The notes under the pieces: generated by a model | Databases searched by the model: none | Told to the model about the DNA's origin: nothing | The model's input: only the letters and a program-made list of their open reading frames with translations | Shown: piece by piece, positions 1 through 8,778 of the stretch | Layout of the letters: every line of letters begins with the position of its first letter | Numbering within the stretch: position 1 is the stretch's first letter | Assembly: GCF_006007885.1 (NCBI RefSeq) | Contig: NZ_VCRO01000001.1 | Span: 248,001-312,000 of the forward strand | Length of the DNA stretch: 64,000 nucleotides | Source of the DNA: Alteribacter natronophilus | GTDB taxonomy: Bacteria; Bacillota; Bacilli; Bacillales; Salisediminibacteriaceae | Reading direction: 5' to 3' | Position numbers and translations under genes: made by a program

Positions 1-1
1 T

Positions 2-616
2 CCAAAGCCTTCACATCTCAGCTGGGAGGAAAGTGCAGCACTCTCCCTAGCCGGTCTGACTGCATACCGCGCTTTGTTTACAAGAGGGGGAGTTAAGGAA
101 AACATGAACGTATTTATTCCAGGGATCGGAGGGGGAGTGGCGACCACACTTCTTCAGTTTGCCAGAGCTGCCGGAGCGCGGGTGTTTGTCTCGAGCAGAT
201 CCCCTTACAAACGGAAGGAAGCACTGGAACTGGGAGCGGAAATGGCACTCGACAGCAGTGAAGACTGGAATGAGGCACTTAAGGGAACGAAAATGGACCT
301 TGTAATCGAATCTGTAGGTGCAGCTACATTCAACCGCTCCATGGACACGCTGAGAAAGGGAGGGACGATCGTCAGCTTTGGTTCCTCGACAGGAGATGAG
401 CTTCAGATCAACCTCCGGAAATTCTTCTATGGCCAGTACAATCTGCACGGATCCACAATGGGCAGTCATGAGGAGTTCAGGGGGATGCTTGCGTTTACAG
501 AAAAGCATGGTATTAAGCCGGTTATGGACAGCACATTTCCCCTTGAGCAGTTCCGTGAAGCTTTTGAAAAGCTGAAACGGGGAGAACAGCTTGGGAAAAT
601 ATCGTTTACAATCTAA
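2..616 (+). CDS. Zinc-binding-type (MDR) alcohol dehydrogenase/quinone oxidoreductase, 5' truncated by window edge
   Basis: The frame is open from base 2 with no start in the window, so this is the C-terminal part of a longer protein. It opens with EESAALSLAGLTAY, the segment that precedes the Rossmann fold in medium-chain dehydrogenases, followed by a GIGGGV dinucleotide-binding loop, an SSRSPYKR stretch fitting NADP(H) choice, the aspartate-valine-type DLVIESVG strand and the GGTIVSFG turn. The end, LKRGEQLGKISFTI, is the usual MDR terminus. The first in-frame ATG (base 104) lies inside the fold, so it is not the real start. Substrate unknown; the enzyme should be a cytosolic NADPH-dependent reductase or dehydrogenase. 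Confidence 0.85.
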   Translation, partial: PKPSHLSWEESAALSLAGLTAYRALFTRGGVKENMNVFIPGIGGGVATTLLQFARAAGARVFVSSRSPYKRKEALELGAEMALDSSEDWNEALKGTKMDLVIESVGAATFNRSMDTLRKGGTIVSFGSSTGDELQINLRKFFYGQYNLHGSTMGSHEEFRGMLAFTEKHGIKPVMDSTFPLEQFREAFEKLKRGEQLGKISFTI

Positions 617-631
617 TCAGGATCAATCAGT

Positions 632-865
632 GGCTGGGACAGAAGTATTTTTACAGACGAAAATCCGAACAACCAATATGCGGTGGAGGTAAATCGCTCC
701 TGAAATATTCGCCGCTTTCCGCGGGAAGCGGCTGAGCCTCCGCGGGCTTCGCTACTTAAGGGGTCTCACCTGCGCTTTCCCTCCCGCAGGAGTCGGCGAA
801 TATTTCATCCGCTTATCAGTTTTTTGTTCGGATTCTAATCTAAACACTTTCCTTATGTCCCAGCC
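632..865. repeat. Long imperfect inverted-repeat element with GGCTGGGAC termini
   Basis: This fills most of the 617-937 gap, which holds no gene. The ends are exact inverted repeats (GGCTGGGAC at 632-640, GTCCCAGCC at 857-865). Further in are AATCCGAACAA (about 667) against TTGTTCGGATT (about 825), and TGAAATATTCGCCG against CGGCGAATATTTCA. The centre is GC-rich (GCTTTCCGCGGGAAGC, CTCCCGCAGGAGTC). The whole unit can fold into one long stem. The same GGCTGGGAC motif opens the double-hairpin units elsewhere in the window. It looks like a non-coding dispersed repeat. Confidence 0.75.
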
Positions 866-937
866 CTAATTGTCAGAAAAATGAAACTTACCCCTTCCTC
901 AGCCGTAACTAAACTATGAGAAAAGGAGGGAGTTTAC

Positions 938-1303
938 ATGATTTTTCTAACAGGTATGCTGATGTCACAGCAGGCAGCCATGTTGTTTCTGCTGATCACT
1001 GCTCAGCTTGGAGCCAGTATATTTATTGTAGGAATCTCCTATAAAATGCTCAGTGATTACCTTGCTGAACCTGGCAAAGTATATAAACGCCTTTTTCTTC
1101 AGACCGGGATCGCGGTTGCAGCAGGCCTGCTTGTTTACAGCACAGTCCTCGTCCGGTTTGTTGATCCGGCCTACGTAACAGCAGCGGACCAATATGCCCA
1201 GACTCTTACGGCAGTTAATACTGCGATTGGAAGCATGACCGTGCCGCTTCTCCTTGTGATGATCTGGAATATCGTGCAGCGTCAGAAAGGGATGTATGCG
1301 TAA
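938..1303 (+). CDS. Small membrane protein of unknown function
   Basis: This 121-residue protein has a strong ribosome binding site (AAAAGGAGGG) before ATG 938. Three hydrophobic stretches are visible, at about residues 10-35, 53-75 and 95-112, so it should be an integral membrane protein with a short basic C-terminus (VQRQKG). I recognise no family motif or catalytic residue. It stands alone between a repeat element and the S9 peptidase gene and could share a transcript with the latter, though a promoter-like TATAAT at about 1345 argues for separate transcription downstream. Confidence 0.7.
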   Translation: MIFLTGMLMSQQAAMLFLLITAQLGASIFIVGISYKMLSDYLAEPGKVYKRLFLQTGIAVAAGLLVYSTVLVRFVDPAYVTAADQYAQTLTAVNTAIGSMTVPLLLVMIWNIVQRQKGMYA

Positions 1304-1395
1304 GGCGTTCGGCCATTTTGGTCGAACGTTTCTGCCATCAGTGATATAATTTTATTGTTCAAAACATTCAAACATATAAAGGGGTGCAGGGAATC

Positions 1396-3192
1396 ATGCA
1401 ATTTCCGGAACATGCAGTTGAACAATTTTTCCGTACATACGCAATTACGGGATTCACCGTTTCAAAGGATGAATCCAGACTGCTTTTCTCAACCAATCTG
1501 AACGGTAAAATGAACGTGTGGGCGATGGACCTGCCAAATGGCTTCCCATACCTGTTTACACAGACCGAACAGAGCTGCGGAGCTCTTAAGGAGGATTCCG
1601 GGGGACGTTTTGTGCTCGGCTCCTTCGATCACGACGGCGACGAAAACTATCACCTCTACGCTATGCCCCGTGCCGGTGGAAAGAAAACGAAGCTTGTTGA
1701 AGGGGAAAAAGAAGACAAATTCTTTTTTGCCCACCTGAATGAAGCCGGTAAGCACCTGTATTACAGTACAAGTAAAGGAAATCCGAATTTCCTAAGGGGA
1801 TTCCGTAAAGATCTTGAGACCGGTGAAGAGGTGCAGATTTATGAAGGGGAAAACGGCGCCACTTCCATTACAGCTGTCTCACCGGATGAGACCATGGCGG
1901 TAATCCGGGTTCATCTGGCAAACACGTACGCTCTTTCCTATCTGCTCGATATAAAGAGCGGGGAGAAAACACTTCTGAGCGAAGACCCTGAACGGGTGCA
2001 TATAACCGGTGATGCAGTGTTCGCGGATGAAAAGACACTGTATTTTGTATCGAACGATGAAGCTGAATACAGTTATATTGTAAAATACGATATCCCTTCC
2101 GGTAAACGGACAATCCACGCGGACTTTGAAAATGAAAGTGCAGCTGCAATTTACTGGCATAAGGATTCCAAAACGCTCTTCATTCATACTGAACAGGGAG
2201 TGGAAGACCGCCTTTACCGCCTTGGAAACGGTGAAGGCGAGGCAGAGAATCTGAACTGCCCACTCGATGTTCTCGGACAGATCCATGTGGCAGCAAGCGG
2301 GCGGATTTATGTTCAGGGGACGAGCGCGGCAGAGCCGGTAAATCTCTACATCTGCAGTAATGACGGAGTGTGGGAGAAGCTGACGGAAAACCGCGTTCCC
2401 GGTGTGGAGACGGAGGATATGGTCGCGCCTGAAGTTGTGAGCTACCGTTCCTTTGATGATATGGAGATTGAAGCCTTATGGTTTAAGGCTAAGCCGGAAA
2501 ATGATAATGGCCACGTGATTTTCTGGCCTCACGGAGGTCCCCAGGCGGCTGAACGGAAGACGTTCCGCGCCATGTTCCAGTGTTTCCTGAATGAAGGATA
2601 CTCAATTTTTGCACCTAACTTCAGAGGAAGTACCGGCTACGGCGCCTCTTTTACGAAACTTGTTGAGCAAGACTGGGGAGAAGGGCCGCGTCTCGACTGT
2701 GTCGCCGGAATCGAATGGCTGTTTGAAACAGGCAAGTGTCACCGTGACAGACTGTACCTTCTTGGCGGAAGTTACGGCGGATACATGGCTCTGCTCCTCC
2801 ACGGCCGACACCCGGACTATTTCCGCGCAGTAATCGATATTTTCGGCGTATCCAACCTGTTTACGTTCCTGAATTCAGTGCCCGATCACTGGAAACCGGT
2901 AATGAAGCGCTGGCTCGGGGATGCTGAGGAAGACAGGGAGCGCCTTGAAAAAGATTCACCGATCACCTATCTGAATACAATGTCCAGACCGATGCTTGTC
3001 ATCCAGGGGGCCAACGATCCACGTGTGGTGAAAGAGGAAAGTGACCAGATCGTGGAAGCCTTGAGAAAGCAGGGAACTGAAGTGGAGTACCTTGTGCTTG
3101 AAGATGAAGGTCACGGCTTTTCCAAAAAGGAAAATGAAATCAAAGTTTATAAGTCCATACTCGGATTTCTGGAAAAATACCAAAGCATATAA
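1396..3192 (+). CDS. S9 family (prolyl oligopeptidase-type) serine peptidase
   Basis: A 598-residue cytosolic peptidase with no signal peptide. The first ~330 residues form a WD40/TolB-like beta-propeller (repeated strand patterns such as FSTNLNGKMNVWAMD) that gates substrate entry; the C-terminal ~250 are an alpha/beta hydrolase. The nucleophile is in GGSYGGYM (Ser459), the acid in GANDPRV (Asp541) and the histidine in DEGHGF (His573), the expected order and spacing. An oxyanion-type HGGPQ motif precedes them. Expected role: cleavage of short peptides, acylaminoacyl-peptidase-like. ATG 1396 is chosen over GTG 1384 because AGGGG lies at good spacing. A terminator follows at once. Confidence 0.92.
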   Translation: MQFPEHAVEQFFRTYAITGFTVSKDESRLLFSTNLNGKMNVWAMDLPNGFPYLFTQTEQSCGALKEDSGGRFVLGSFDHDGDENYHLYAMPRAGGKKTKLVEGEKEDKFFFAHLNEAGKHLYYSTSKGNPNFLRGFRKDLETGEEVQIYEGENGATSITAVSPDETMAVIRVHLANTYALSYLLDIKSGEKTLLSEDPERVHITGDAVFADEKTLYFVSNDEAEYSYIVKYDIPSGKRTIHADFENESAAAIYWHKDSKTLFIHTEQGVEDRLYRLGNGEGEAENLNCPLDVLGQIHVAASGRIYVQGTSAAEPVNLYICSNDGVWEKLTENRVPGVETEDMVAPEVVSYRSFDDMEIEALWFKAKPENDNGHVIFWPHGGPQAAERKTFRAMFQCFLNEGYSIFAPNFRGSTGYGASFTKLVEQDWGEGPRLDCVAGIEWLFETGKCHRDRLYLLGGSYGGYMALLLHGRHPDYFRAVIDIFGVSNLFTFLNSVPDHWKPVMKRWLGDAEEDRERLEKDSPITYLNTMSRPMLVIQGANDPRVVKEESDQIVEALRKQGTEVEYLVLEDEGHGFSKKENEIKVYKSILGFLEKYQSI

Positions 3193-3194
3193 AA

Positions 3195-3225
3195 AAAGAG
3201 CGTCCCTTCATACGGGGCGCTCTTT
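3195..3225. terminator. Rho-independent terminator after the S9 peptidase
   Basis: AAAGAGCG pairs with CGCTCTTT around a GC-rich core; A and T runs on the two sides allow use from either strand, so it may also serve the convergent LysE gene. Confidence 0.8.
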
Positions 3226-3302
3226 CTGATTGTACCGGCGGATGGAGGCTCAGCATAATAACCGGAAAACCCGCGTCTCTGCTTAAAAGTTTACGTCGAA
3301 GT

Positions 3303-3974
3303 TTACATCATTCCGATAATCCGAAGCGCAGCTTTCGAGGCAAAATAAACGCCAAATCCGAGGATAACCAGGCTTGCCACCACACAGACACATCGGACGG
3401 TATTGGGGTGCAGAAGACGCTTGCCGAAATGAACCGTAAATGCCAGGTTGAGGTTCCACAGGCCTACACCGAGAAATACGGCGCTGCTGACCAGAAATGC
3501 ACGAAGTTTATTCTCATCGCTGAATGTGTCACTCAGAACAGATCCATATATTCCAAGCCAGAATAATATGTTCAGCGGGTTGAACATGGCTATAGAAGCA
3601 CCCGTGGCATAGGATCGAAGCAGTGTGCCATTTTCGATTCCTTCGGGTTCATCCCCGGGCCCGGACTGCATGCCCTCATGAGCTCCGGCCGCATTTGTAC
3701 TGCTGCGTAGTCCGGATATGCCTGTCCAGGTCAGTATGACAGCACCGAGGATCATCAGCCCCAGCTGAACACTTCCCAGTGTAAGAACGGCAGAAAGGCC
3801 CTGGTACATAAAAAACATAAGAAGGAGATCAGCAGACATTCCTCCGGCACCAACGAGAAGGGACGGCCAGAAACCATAATGGATGCCGCGCCGGATAATT
3901 TCTATATTGATTGGCCCGATTGGTGCTGCTATGGACAGCCCCAGAACGATTTGTCTTACAAGTAAAAGCAGCAT
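3303..3974 (-). CDS. LysE/RhtB family amino-acid exporter
   Basis: A 223-residue membrane protein with about six hydrophobic segments. The N-terminal segment GLSIAAPIGPINIEIIRRG is the LysE/RhtB signature region (PxGP followed by a helix), and the length is near the family norm of about 205-220. A polar loop at about residues 75-105 (rich in Gly, Glu and Ser) separates the two halves. Members export amino acids or other small metabolites driven by proton motive force; the substrate cannot be read from sequence. GGAGGCGG stands 5 bases before the ATG. It is monocistronic and convergent with the S9 peptidase gene. Confidence 0.85.
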   Translation of the reverse strand: MLLLLVRQIVLGLSIAAPIGPINIEIIRRGIHYGFWPSLLVGAGGMSADLLLMFFMYQGLSAVLTLGSVQLGLMILGAVILTWTGISGLRSSTNAAGAHEGMQSGPGDEPEGIENGTLLRSYATGASIAMFNPLNILFWLGIYGSVLSDTFSDENKLRAFLVSSAVFLGVGLWNLNLAFTVHFGKRLLHPNTVRCVCVVASLVILGFGVYFASKAALRIIGMM

Positions 3975-4205
3975 TATTACCGCCTCCGCCTCAAAAGCCT
4001 GTCTGTAAATTAAATGAGGAAAGTATGGTATTTAGAAGAAGTTCCATGAAAAACTGCTTTGAGTCGCATTGGGCGGCCTGAATAAACCGGGTCAGCTGCC
4101 TTATTTTTTTCTGCGATTTGCGAAAAACCGGGCTAATATACAGGCAAAAGTGGGGGAGCTGACTATATTGTTAGTGTAGTCCCAAGCAGAAGGCAGGTGA
4201 GTACT

Positions 4206-4328
4206 ATGTGGGGATACTCCGGTTACGGTTATGGCTGTGGTCAAGTAGGTGGTGCCGGCACAGGATTTGCTTTAATCCTCGTGTTGTTCATCCTTCTTGT
4301 GATCATCGCGTGTGCGTGTAAGTACTAG
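4206..4328 (+). CDS. YjcZ family sporulation-associated small membrane peptide
   Basis: A 40-residue peptide with a Gly/Tyr-rich head (GYSGYGYGCG) and one membrane helix (FALILVLFILLVIIACAC), ending CKY. This is the layout of YjcZ-type peptides found in spore formers. GGCAGGTGAG precedes the ATG, and a strong terminator follows 13 bases after the stop, so it is a self-contained small gene. A second, longer family member lies at 56331-56504. Link to sporulation is family knowledge; no sporulation promoter was assigned. Confidence 0.8.
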   Translation: MWGYSGYGYGCGQVGGAGTGFALILVLFILLVIIACACKY

Positions 4329-4340
4329 TCTTTAGATTAA

Positions 4341-4384
4341 GGAAGGACCGGTTCGGTGCTGAGGCACTGTCCGGTCCTTGTTTA
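4341..4384 (+). terminator. Terminator after the YjcZ-type gene
   Basis: AAGGACCGG pairs with CCGGTCCTT across a GC-rich, partly paired loop and is followed by GTTTATT. Confidence 0.85.
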
Positions 4385-4479
4385 TTGTTTCTATTTTGGT
4401 CAAATTGGGATTTACTAACAGATTAGGACTGGTCTATTTATGTCGACACCCGAACGAGTGCTCTGGTGCACCAGGTACC

Positions 4480-5475
4480 CTAAAGCGCACACTTCTCAAT
4501 CTCAAAGCCGAGATCCTCAATCATTTCATGATCAGTGGTGGCGACCTGCCCTTCCGTTGTGAGGTAGTCACCGACAAAAATTGAATTTGCAGCATAAAGC
4601 CCCATTACCTGAAGAGACCGGAGATTTACTTCACGTCCTCCGCTGATCCTGATTTCCTTATCCGGATGCATAAACCTGAAGAAGGCAAGAACCTTCAGGC
4701 AGTAACGCGGGTTCAGGTCATCCATATTTTCAAGCGGGGTCCCCTCAATGGCATTGAGGAAATTAACAGGAATCGAGTCGGCATCCAGACCTCTCAGCTC
4801 CATACTCATGTCATAGATATCGTGGGCTGTCTCTCCCATTCCAACGATTACCCCGGAGCACGGGGAAATACCTGCACGCGCCACGTTCTGAACCGTTTCA
4901 ACCCGGTCCCCGTATGTGTGGGAGGTGGTAATCTCGTTATGGTGGCCGGCACTGGTATTGAGATTGTGGTTATACCGTTCAACACCTGCCTGCTGCAGCC
5001 TCCTGGCTTTCTCCTCGGACACGATCCCGAGACAGGCGCAGATTTTAAGGGGCATTTCTGCTTTAATTTCCTTTACGGCATCGGCCACCTGGTCGACTTC
5101 ACGATCCGTGGCTCCCCGGCCGCTGGCAACGATACAATAGGTTCCTGCCTGTCGTTTTACAGCCTCCCTTGCCCCGTTTACAAGGGTTTTCTTATCAAGG
5201 AAGGAATATTTTTCTATTGGTGCATCGGATACAATAGACTGGGAGCAGTATCCGCAGTTTTCCGGACAGAGGCCGCTCTTGGCGTTAATGATCATGTTCA
5301 GCTTTACTTTGTTGCCGTAGTGATAACTGCGTACCCTGTAGGCGGCATCAAGGAGGGGAAGTATTTCCCTGTCGTCTGCTTTTAGAATGGACAGGGCTTC
5401 CTCCCTGGTAAGCTGTTTCCCGGAAAGTACCCGTTCTGCATAGTCATTCCATTGGTTATGTACGGTTGTCTGCAT
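4480..5475 (-). CDS. bioB: Biotin synthase
   Basis: A 331-residue radical-SAM enzyme that inserts sulfur into dethiobiotin in the last step of biotin synthesis. The 4Fe-4S cluster motif CPENCGYC is at Cys70, Cys74 and Cys77. The family blocks YNHNLNTS and RISGGREVNLR are present, and length is typical. GGAG precedes the ATG. No other bio gene is adjacent, so the cell either has the rest of the pathway elsewhere or salvages dethiobiotin. A probable BirA operator lies just upstream, which would make expression biotin-repressed. Confidence 0.96.
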   Translation of the reverse strand: MQTTVHNQWNDYAERVLSGKQLTREEALSILKADDREILPLLDAAYRVRSYHYGNKVKLNMIINAKSGLCPENCGYCSQSIVSDAPIEKYSFLDKKTLVNGAREAVKRQAGTYCIVASGRGATDREVDQVADAVKEIKAEMPLKICACLGIVSEEKARRLQQAGVERYNHNLNTSAGHHNEITTSHTYGDRVETVQNVARAGISPCSGVIVGMGETAHDIYDMSMELRGLDADSIPVNFLNAIEGTPLENMDDLNPRYCLKVLAFFRFMHPDKEIRISGGREVNLRSLQVMGLYAANSIFVGDYLTTEGQVATTDHEMIEDLGFEIEKCAL

Positions 5476-5489
5476 AAGTCACACTCCTA

Positions 5490-5522
5490 TTGTAAACTTA
5501 TTTATTACTTTGGTTAACGTAA
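5490..5522 (-). promoter_or_regulatory. Probable BirA operator upstream of bioB
   Basis: TTGTAAAC (5490-5497), 15 bases, then GTTAACGTAA. This resembles the Firmicutes BirA site, two inverted TTGTTAACC-like half-sites 14-16 bases apart. It ends 15 bases before the bioB start. The right half is less exact. Assignment rests on the motif plus the target gene. Confidence 0.55.
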
Positions 5523-5636
5523 CAGTTTCAGTATCCACCAGATGACAGACGGTTGTCAATGACCATGCAAAAAGCTTCTGTAAAAAAATGAAACCGCTTC
5601 ATCGGCTGTACGTAGAGTAAACAGAGGGGGAACGTC

Positions 5637-5771
5637 ATGATAACATCAGCTGCAATCATCTCTTTAATAATTCTTGCGGCAGGTATCTGGCTGGGTTTAT
5701 ATGAGATATGGTCCATGAATCTGTTTAACCGGATCCTTACCAGAGGTTTCGGTTCCCTCGGCAGCGAGTAG
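5637..5771 (+). CDS. Small single-pass membrane protein, unknown function
   Basis: A 44-residue ORF, with GAGGGGGAAC ideally spaced before ATG 5637. It has one hydrophobic helix (AAIISLIILAAGIWLGLY) and a short polar tail ending LGSE. It lies between divergent bioB and the MBL hydrolase gene. I do not recognise the family; the ribosome binding site and membrane helix make it a credible gene. Confidence 0.6.
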   Translation: MITSAAIISLIILAAGIWLGLYEIWSMNLFNRILTRGFGSLGSE

Positions 5772-5875
5772 ACCGGGCACATCACGTGCAGCAGGTGCAA
5801 TACTGTCATTAAAAGGGGGAGATACATCCCCTTACTGTCCGAAATACAGAAGATATTTTTAAGGGGAGAAAAAAT

Positions 5876-6655
5876 ATGTCTGATAAATGGTTTACCGTTC
5901 AGAAAATCAGCAGAAATACATATGCCATCAGCGAGTACGGTCACTGGGAAAAGGTTCATTCCTTTCTTCTGACGGGAAAGGAAAAAGCATGTCTGATTGA
6001 CACCGGTCTGGGTATAGCGGATATAAAACCGGTAGTGGAGAAACTGACCGCTCTGCCGGTTACAGTGGTAACGACCCATGTACACTGGGATCACATAGGC
6101 AGCCACGGTTCATTTGACGAACTTATGGTCCACGAAGCAGAACGGGAATGGCTTGAGGAGGGAATTAAAGGCCTCCCTCTTTCGCAGATCAGACACGATG
6201 TGGGGAGAGATATTACCGGCCCTGTGCCCGAATCGTTCAATGCCGAAGCCTACGTTCCCTTCACCGGAAAGCCGTCGTCCCTGCTGAGGGATGGTGACCG
6301 GCTGGATTTTGGGGATCGTACCCTCAGGGTTATTCATACCCCCGGCCATTCCCCGGGTCACATCTGTCTGTACGATGAAACATACGAACTTCTATTTACG
6401 GGCGATCTTTTGTACAGTGACACACCTGTGTATGCTTTTTATCCGTCTACGGACCCGGCAGCACTGGTCAGTTCCTGGATGAAAATTGCAGATTTAAATA
6501 GGGTTAAGTGCGTTTTCGGAAGTCATAACCGCCTTGGACTGGATGCCTCAATTCTGGAAAAAGCGGGAGCTGCTGCGCGGCTGCTCCGCAGGAAAAATCT
6601 CGACCACTTCGGGACAGGGGTTCACCGGTTTGAAGGATTCAGTGTTAAATTCTGA
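5876..6655 (+). CDS. MBL-fold metallo-hydrolase
   Basis: A 259-residue cytosolic metallo-beta-lactamase-fold hydrolase. The metal motif THVHWDHIGSHG is at about residues 63-74, with HTPGHSPGH further on, the GDLLYSD block supplying the bridging aspartate, and GSHN near the C-terminus. All expected zinc ligands appear to be present, so it should be active, but the glyoxalase-II-like fold does not fix the substrate. AGGGGAG precedes ATG 5876. It appears monocistronic. Confidence 0.85.
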   Translation: MSDKWFTVQKISRNTYAISEYGHWEKVHSFLLTGKEKACLIDTGLGIADIKPVVEKLTALPVTVVTTHVHWDHIGSHGSFDELMVHEAEREWLEEGIKGLPLSQIRHDVGRDITGPVPESFNAEAYVPFTGKPSSLLRDGDRLDFGDRTLRVIHTPGHSPGHICLYDETYELLFTGDLLYSDTPVYAFYPSTDPAALVSSWMKIADLNRVKCVFGSHNRLGLDASILEKAGAAARLLRRKNLDHFGTGVHRFEGFSVKF

Positions 6656-6764
6656 GTTTTTTTACTGCCCTGATTAGGACTTTCTTCGAAATGAAGATTC
6701 ATCCGGCCTCTTTTTTGTGATGGTGTGTATAATAATGGTACTGTAGTAGGATGAAAGAAGCTTA

Positions 6765-7247
6765 ATGGGGGAGATGGCAATCGAAGACAAAGATAAAAAA
6801 ACAGTACGCTCGGTTTACAGATCTTCTGCAGCCAACAGGAGAGAGTTCTTCAGAGTGATCTTTCACGCTCTGCTAAAAGGGTCGATGCAGGTAGTCGGAG
6901 TGAATGGAAAAAGTGTGGACATGAACAGTACACCGGTTCTTATAGAAGATATGGGACTTGGCGGCATGTGCTTTTCGTCGAATATAGATCTGCCGGCACA
7001 CCCCGGTCTGGTCCTTCAGGTGAATTTTGCCCTCGCGGATCAGGAGTTCGTTTCCCTTGGAAAAATAAAGAGAAGACAGGATGAAGGCGGACTGTATACA
7101 TATGGACTTGAATTTATTATGAAAGAGGAGGCCCGGCAGGAACTGTTCGTAGCACTTACGAAACTGCAGGTGAAAATGCGTACCGATCCTCTCGATAAAA
7201 ATTACAGCTGGCACGAAGGTGATAAGCGGGCTTTTTTTGACGTATAG
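6765..7247 (+). CDS. PilZ-domain protein (probable c-di-GMP receptor)
   Basis: A 160-residue soluble protein. NRREFFRV at about residues 24-31 gives the RxxxR element, and EDMGLGGMCF at about residues 62-71 corresponds to the (D/N)xSxxG element of PilZ domains, followed by the beta-barrel strands. The Ser of the second motif is replaced by Gly, so c-di-GMP affinity may be altered. Proteins of this type sense c-di-GMP to control motility or exopolysaccharide. A TATAAT box lies about 26 bases upstream; the ribosome binding site is weak (AAAGAAG). No diguanylate cyclase is nearby. Confidence 0.75.
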   Translation: MGEMAIEDKDKKTVRSVYRSSAANRREFFRVIFHALLKGSMQVVGVNGKSVDMNSTPVLIEDMGLGGMCFSSNIDLPAHPGLVLQVNFALADQEFVSLGKIKRRQDEGGLYTYGLEFIMKEEARQELFVALTKLQVKMRTDPLDKNYSWHEGDKRAFFDV

Positions 7248-7301
7248 TAATTGCATCACCCGGCCAGGAAACAGCTCTTAGGAATGAAAGGAAGTGAATA
7301 G

Positions 7302-8522
7302 ATGTCTCTTCATGAAACAGCACCGGTCCTCCAGGGGGACCGGGTCAGACAGATCGATATTATCAGGGGTTTTGCACTCCTCGGCATTCTCCTGGCCAAC
7401 ATGCCTTTTTTTGCAACTCCTTTTGTTTACAATATGCTGCTTGATGTTTCGCTTTTTACTGATCAGGCAAGCAGAGCAGCGGAATGGGCAATCGCATTTT
7501 TTGCATCGTCAAAATTTTTCACCATGTTTTCCTTCCTGTTCGGGATCGGTTTTATTCTCTTTCTGAAGCGGGCAGAGGAAAAAACGGACCGGCCAGGAAG
7601 TCTATTTGCCAGAAGACTTTTTTTCCTGCTGGCAATCGGAATTATCCATGCTTTCGGGATCTGGTTTGGCGATATTCTCATTATTTATGCCCTTACCGGG
7701 TTTGTCCTGCTGCTGTTTTACAGGAGTAAGGCGAAAACCTGTCTGATCTGGGCGTTTGCTCTTCTTGGGGTTCCTGCTGTCTTTCTTTTTCTGGGCACGC
7801 TTGCGCTGTACTTATCCGGTGAGACTTTTGCCAACCCTGCTGAAACACAGCGTTTCTATATGGAAATGGCGGAAAACAGTATGGCGGCCTACGGCAGTGG
7901 AAGCTTCGGCGAAATCATGACCCAGCGTACGGCAGACTACTGGTTTATGTTTTCGAACTACCTGTTTATGGCGCCAATGATTCTGGCTATGTTTCTTTTC
8001 GGGGTTTATGCTGCGAAGACGGAAAAGCATACAAGGATTCAGGAGAATCTCCCCTTTTTCAGGAAGGTGTGGGCAGGCAGTCTCATTATAGGTCTGCCGT
8101 TTAATTTTGTTTATGTTAACAGTTATACTGCAGAGGGAGCGGAGCTGTCACATCACTCACTTCTGCAGGTGGCAGCAACTATGATTGCAGGTCCTGCTCT
8201 CTGCTTTTTTTACATCACCTCACTGATCCTGCTGCACCAGACAGTGGCCGGGAAACGCCTGCTCAGCCCTCTGGGGGCAGTTGGACGTATGGCACTGAGC
8301 AACTACCTGGTCCAGTCAGTCGTCTGTACCCTGATCTTTTATAATTACGGTTTGGGACTTTACGGTGAAGTGGGGCCTGTTTACTGGATCGTTATTGCTT
8401 TTGTTCTGTTTGCGCTTCAGATTGTGATCAGCAACTGGTGGGTTCAGCGTTTCCGTTTTGGCCCTGCAGAATGGTTCTGGCGCAGTCTGACCTACGGAAA
8501 AAAGCAGCCGTTTAAAAACTGA
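7302..8522 (+). CDS. DUF418 (YeiB-like) polytopic membrane protein
   Basis: A 406-residue membrane protein starting RQIDIIRGFALLGILLANMP, the typical N-terminal block of YeiB/DUF418 proteins, with about ten hydrophobic segments. The C-terminal third holds the DUF418 region (GRMALSNYLVQS, then the WW-containing QIVISNWW stretch and a GPAEWFWRSLTYGK ending). Members are thought to be transport- or acyltransferase-related, but the role is not established. AAAGGAAGTG precedes ATG 7302. Length and motifs are normal. A double-hairpin terminator unit follows 5 bases after the stop. Confidence 0.88.
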   Translation: MSLHETAPVLQGDRVRQIDIIRGFALLGILLANMPFFATPFVYNMLLDVSLFTDQASRAAEWAIAFFASSKFFTMFSFLFGIGFILFLKRAEEKTDRPGSLFARRLFFLLAIGIIHAFGIWFGDILIIYALTGFVLLLFYRSKAKTCLIWAFALLGVPAVFLFLGTLALYLSGETFANPAETQRFYMEMAENSMAAYGSGSFGEIMTQRTADYWFMFSNYLFMAPMILAMFLFGVYAAKTEKHTRIQENLPFFRKVWAGSLIIGLPFNFVYVNSYTAEGAELSHHSLLQVAATMIAGPALCFFYITSLILLHQTVAGKRLLSPLGAVGRMALSNYLVQSVVCTLIFYNYGLGLYGEVGPVYWIVIAFVLFALQIVISNWWVQRFRFGPAEWFWRSLTYGKKQPFKN

Positions 8523-8526
8523 AAAA

Positions 8527-8590
8527 AGGCTGGTACAGAACCCGCCTGATGGAAATGGTCCTCACCGCGCTGTGAGAGCCATTTTTTGTG
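8527..8590 (+). terminator. Double-hairpin terminator unit (GGCTGGTAC type)
   Basis: The first hairpin is GGCTGGT/ACCCGCC with loop ACAGA (one mismatch). The second is ATGGTCCTCAC/GTGAGAGCCAT followed by TTTTTT. It is one of several related units placed right after gene ends in this window. Confidence 0.7.
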
Positions 8591-8692
8591 CTGGATTGTC
8601 ACCCCTGCGGAAAGCGGGAGGAGGGCGTTTAGGAAACCAATATGGCGCAGGAGAACAACCTTCCTTTTTTTATTAGCACCTGCAATTAGTAC

Positions 8693-8721
8693 TTGGTATC
8701 AAAGGAGTTTTAAACTATAAT
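8693..8721 (+). promoter_or_regulatory. SigA-type promoter for the DegV gene
   Basis: TTGGTA (8693-8698), 17 bases, then a perfect TATAAT (8716-8721), about 50 bases before the degV start codon. Confidence 0.6.
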
Positions 8722-8778
8722 GGTTTTAAAGATAAAGTTAAAAATTTAAATTGATTATAAAGGGAATGGGATGGGGAT

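Noticed and set aside
4666-5385. Long open frame antisense to bioB (239 codons)
   Set aside because: Shadow of bioB; no start signal and cysteine-rich random composition.
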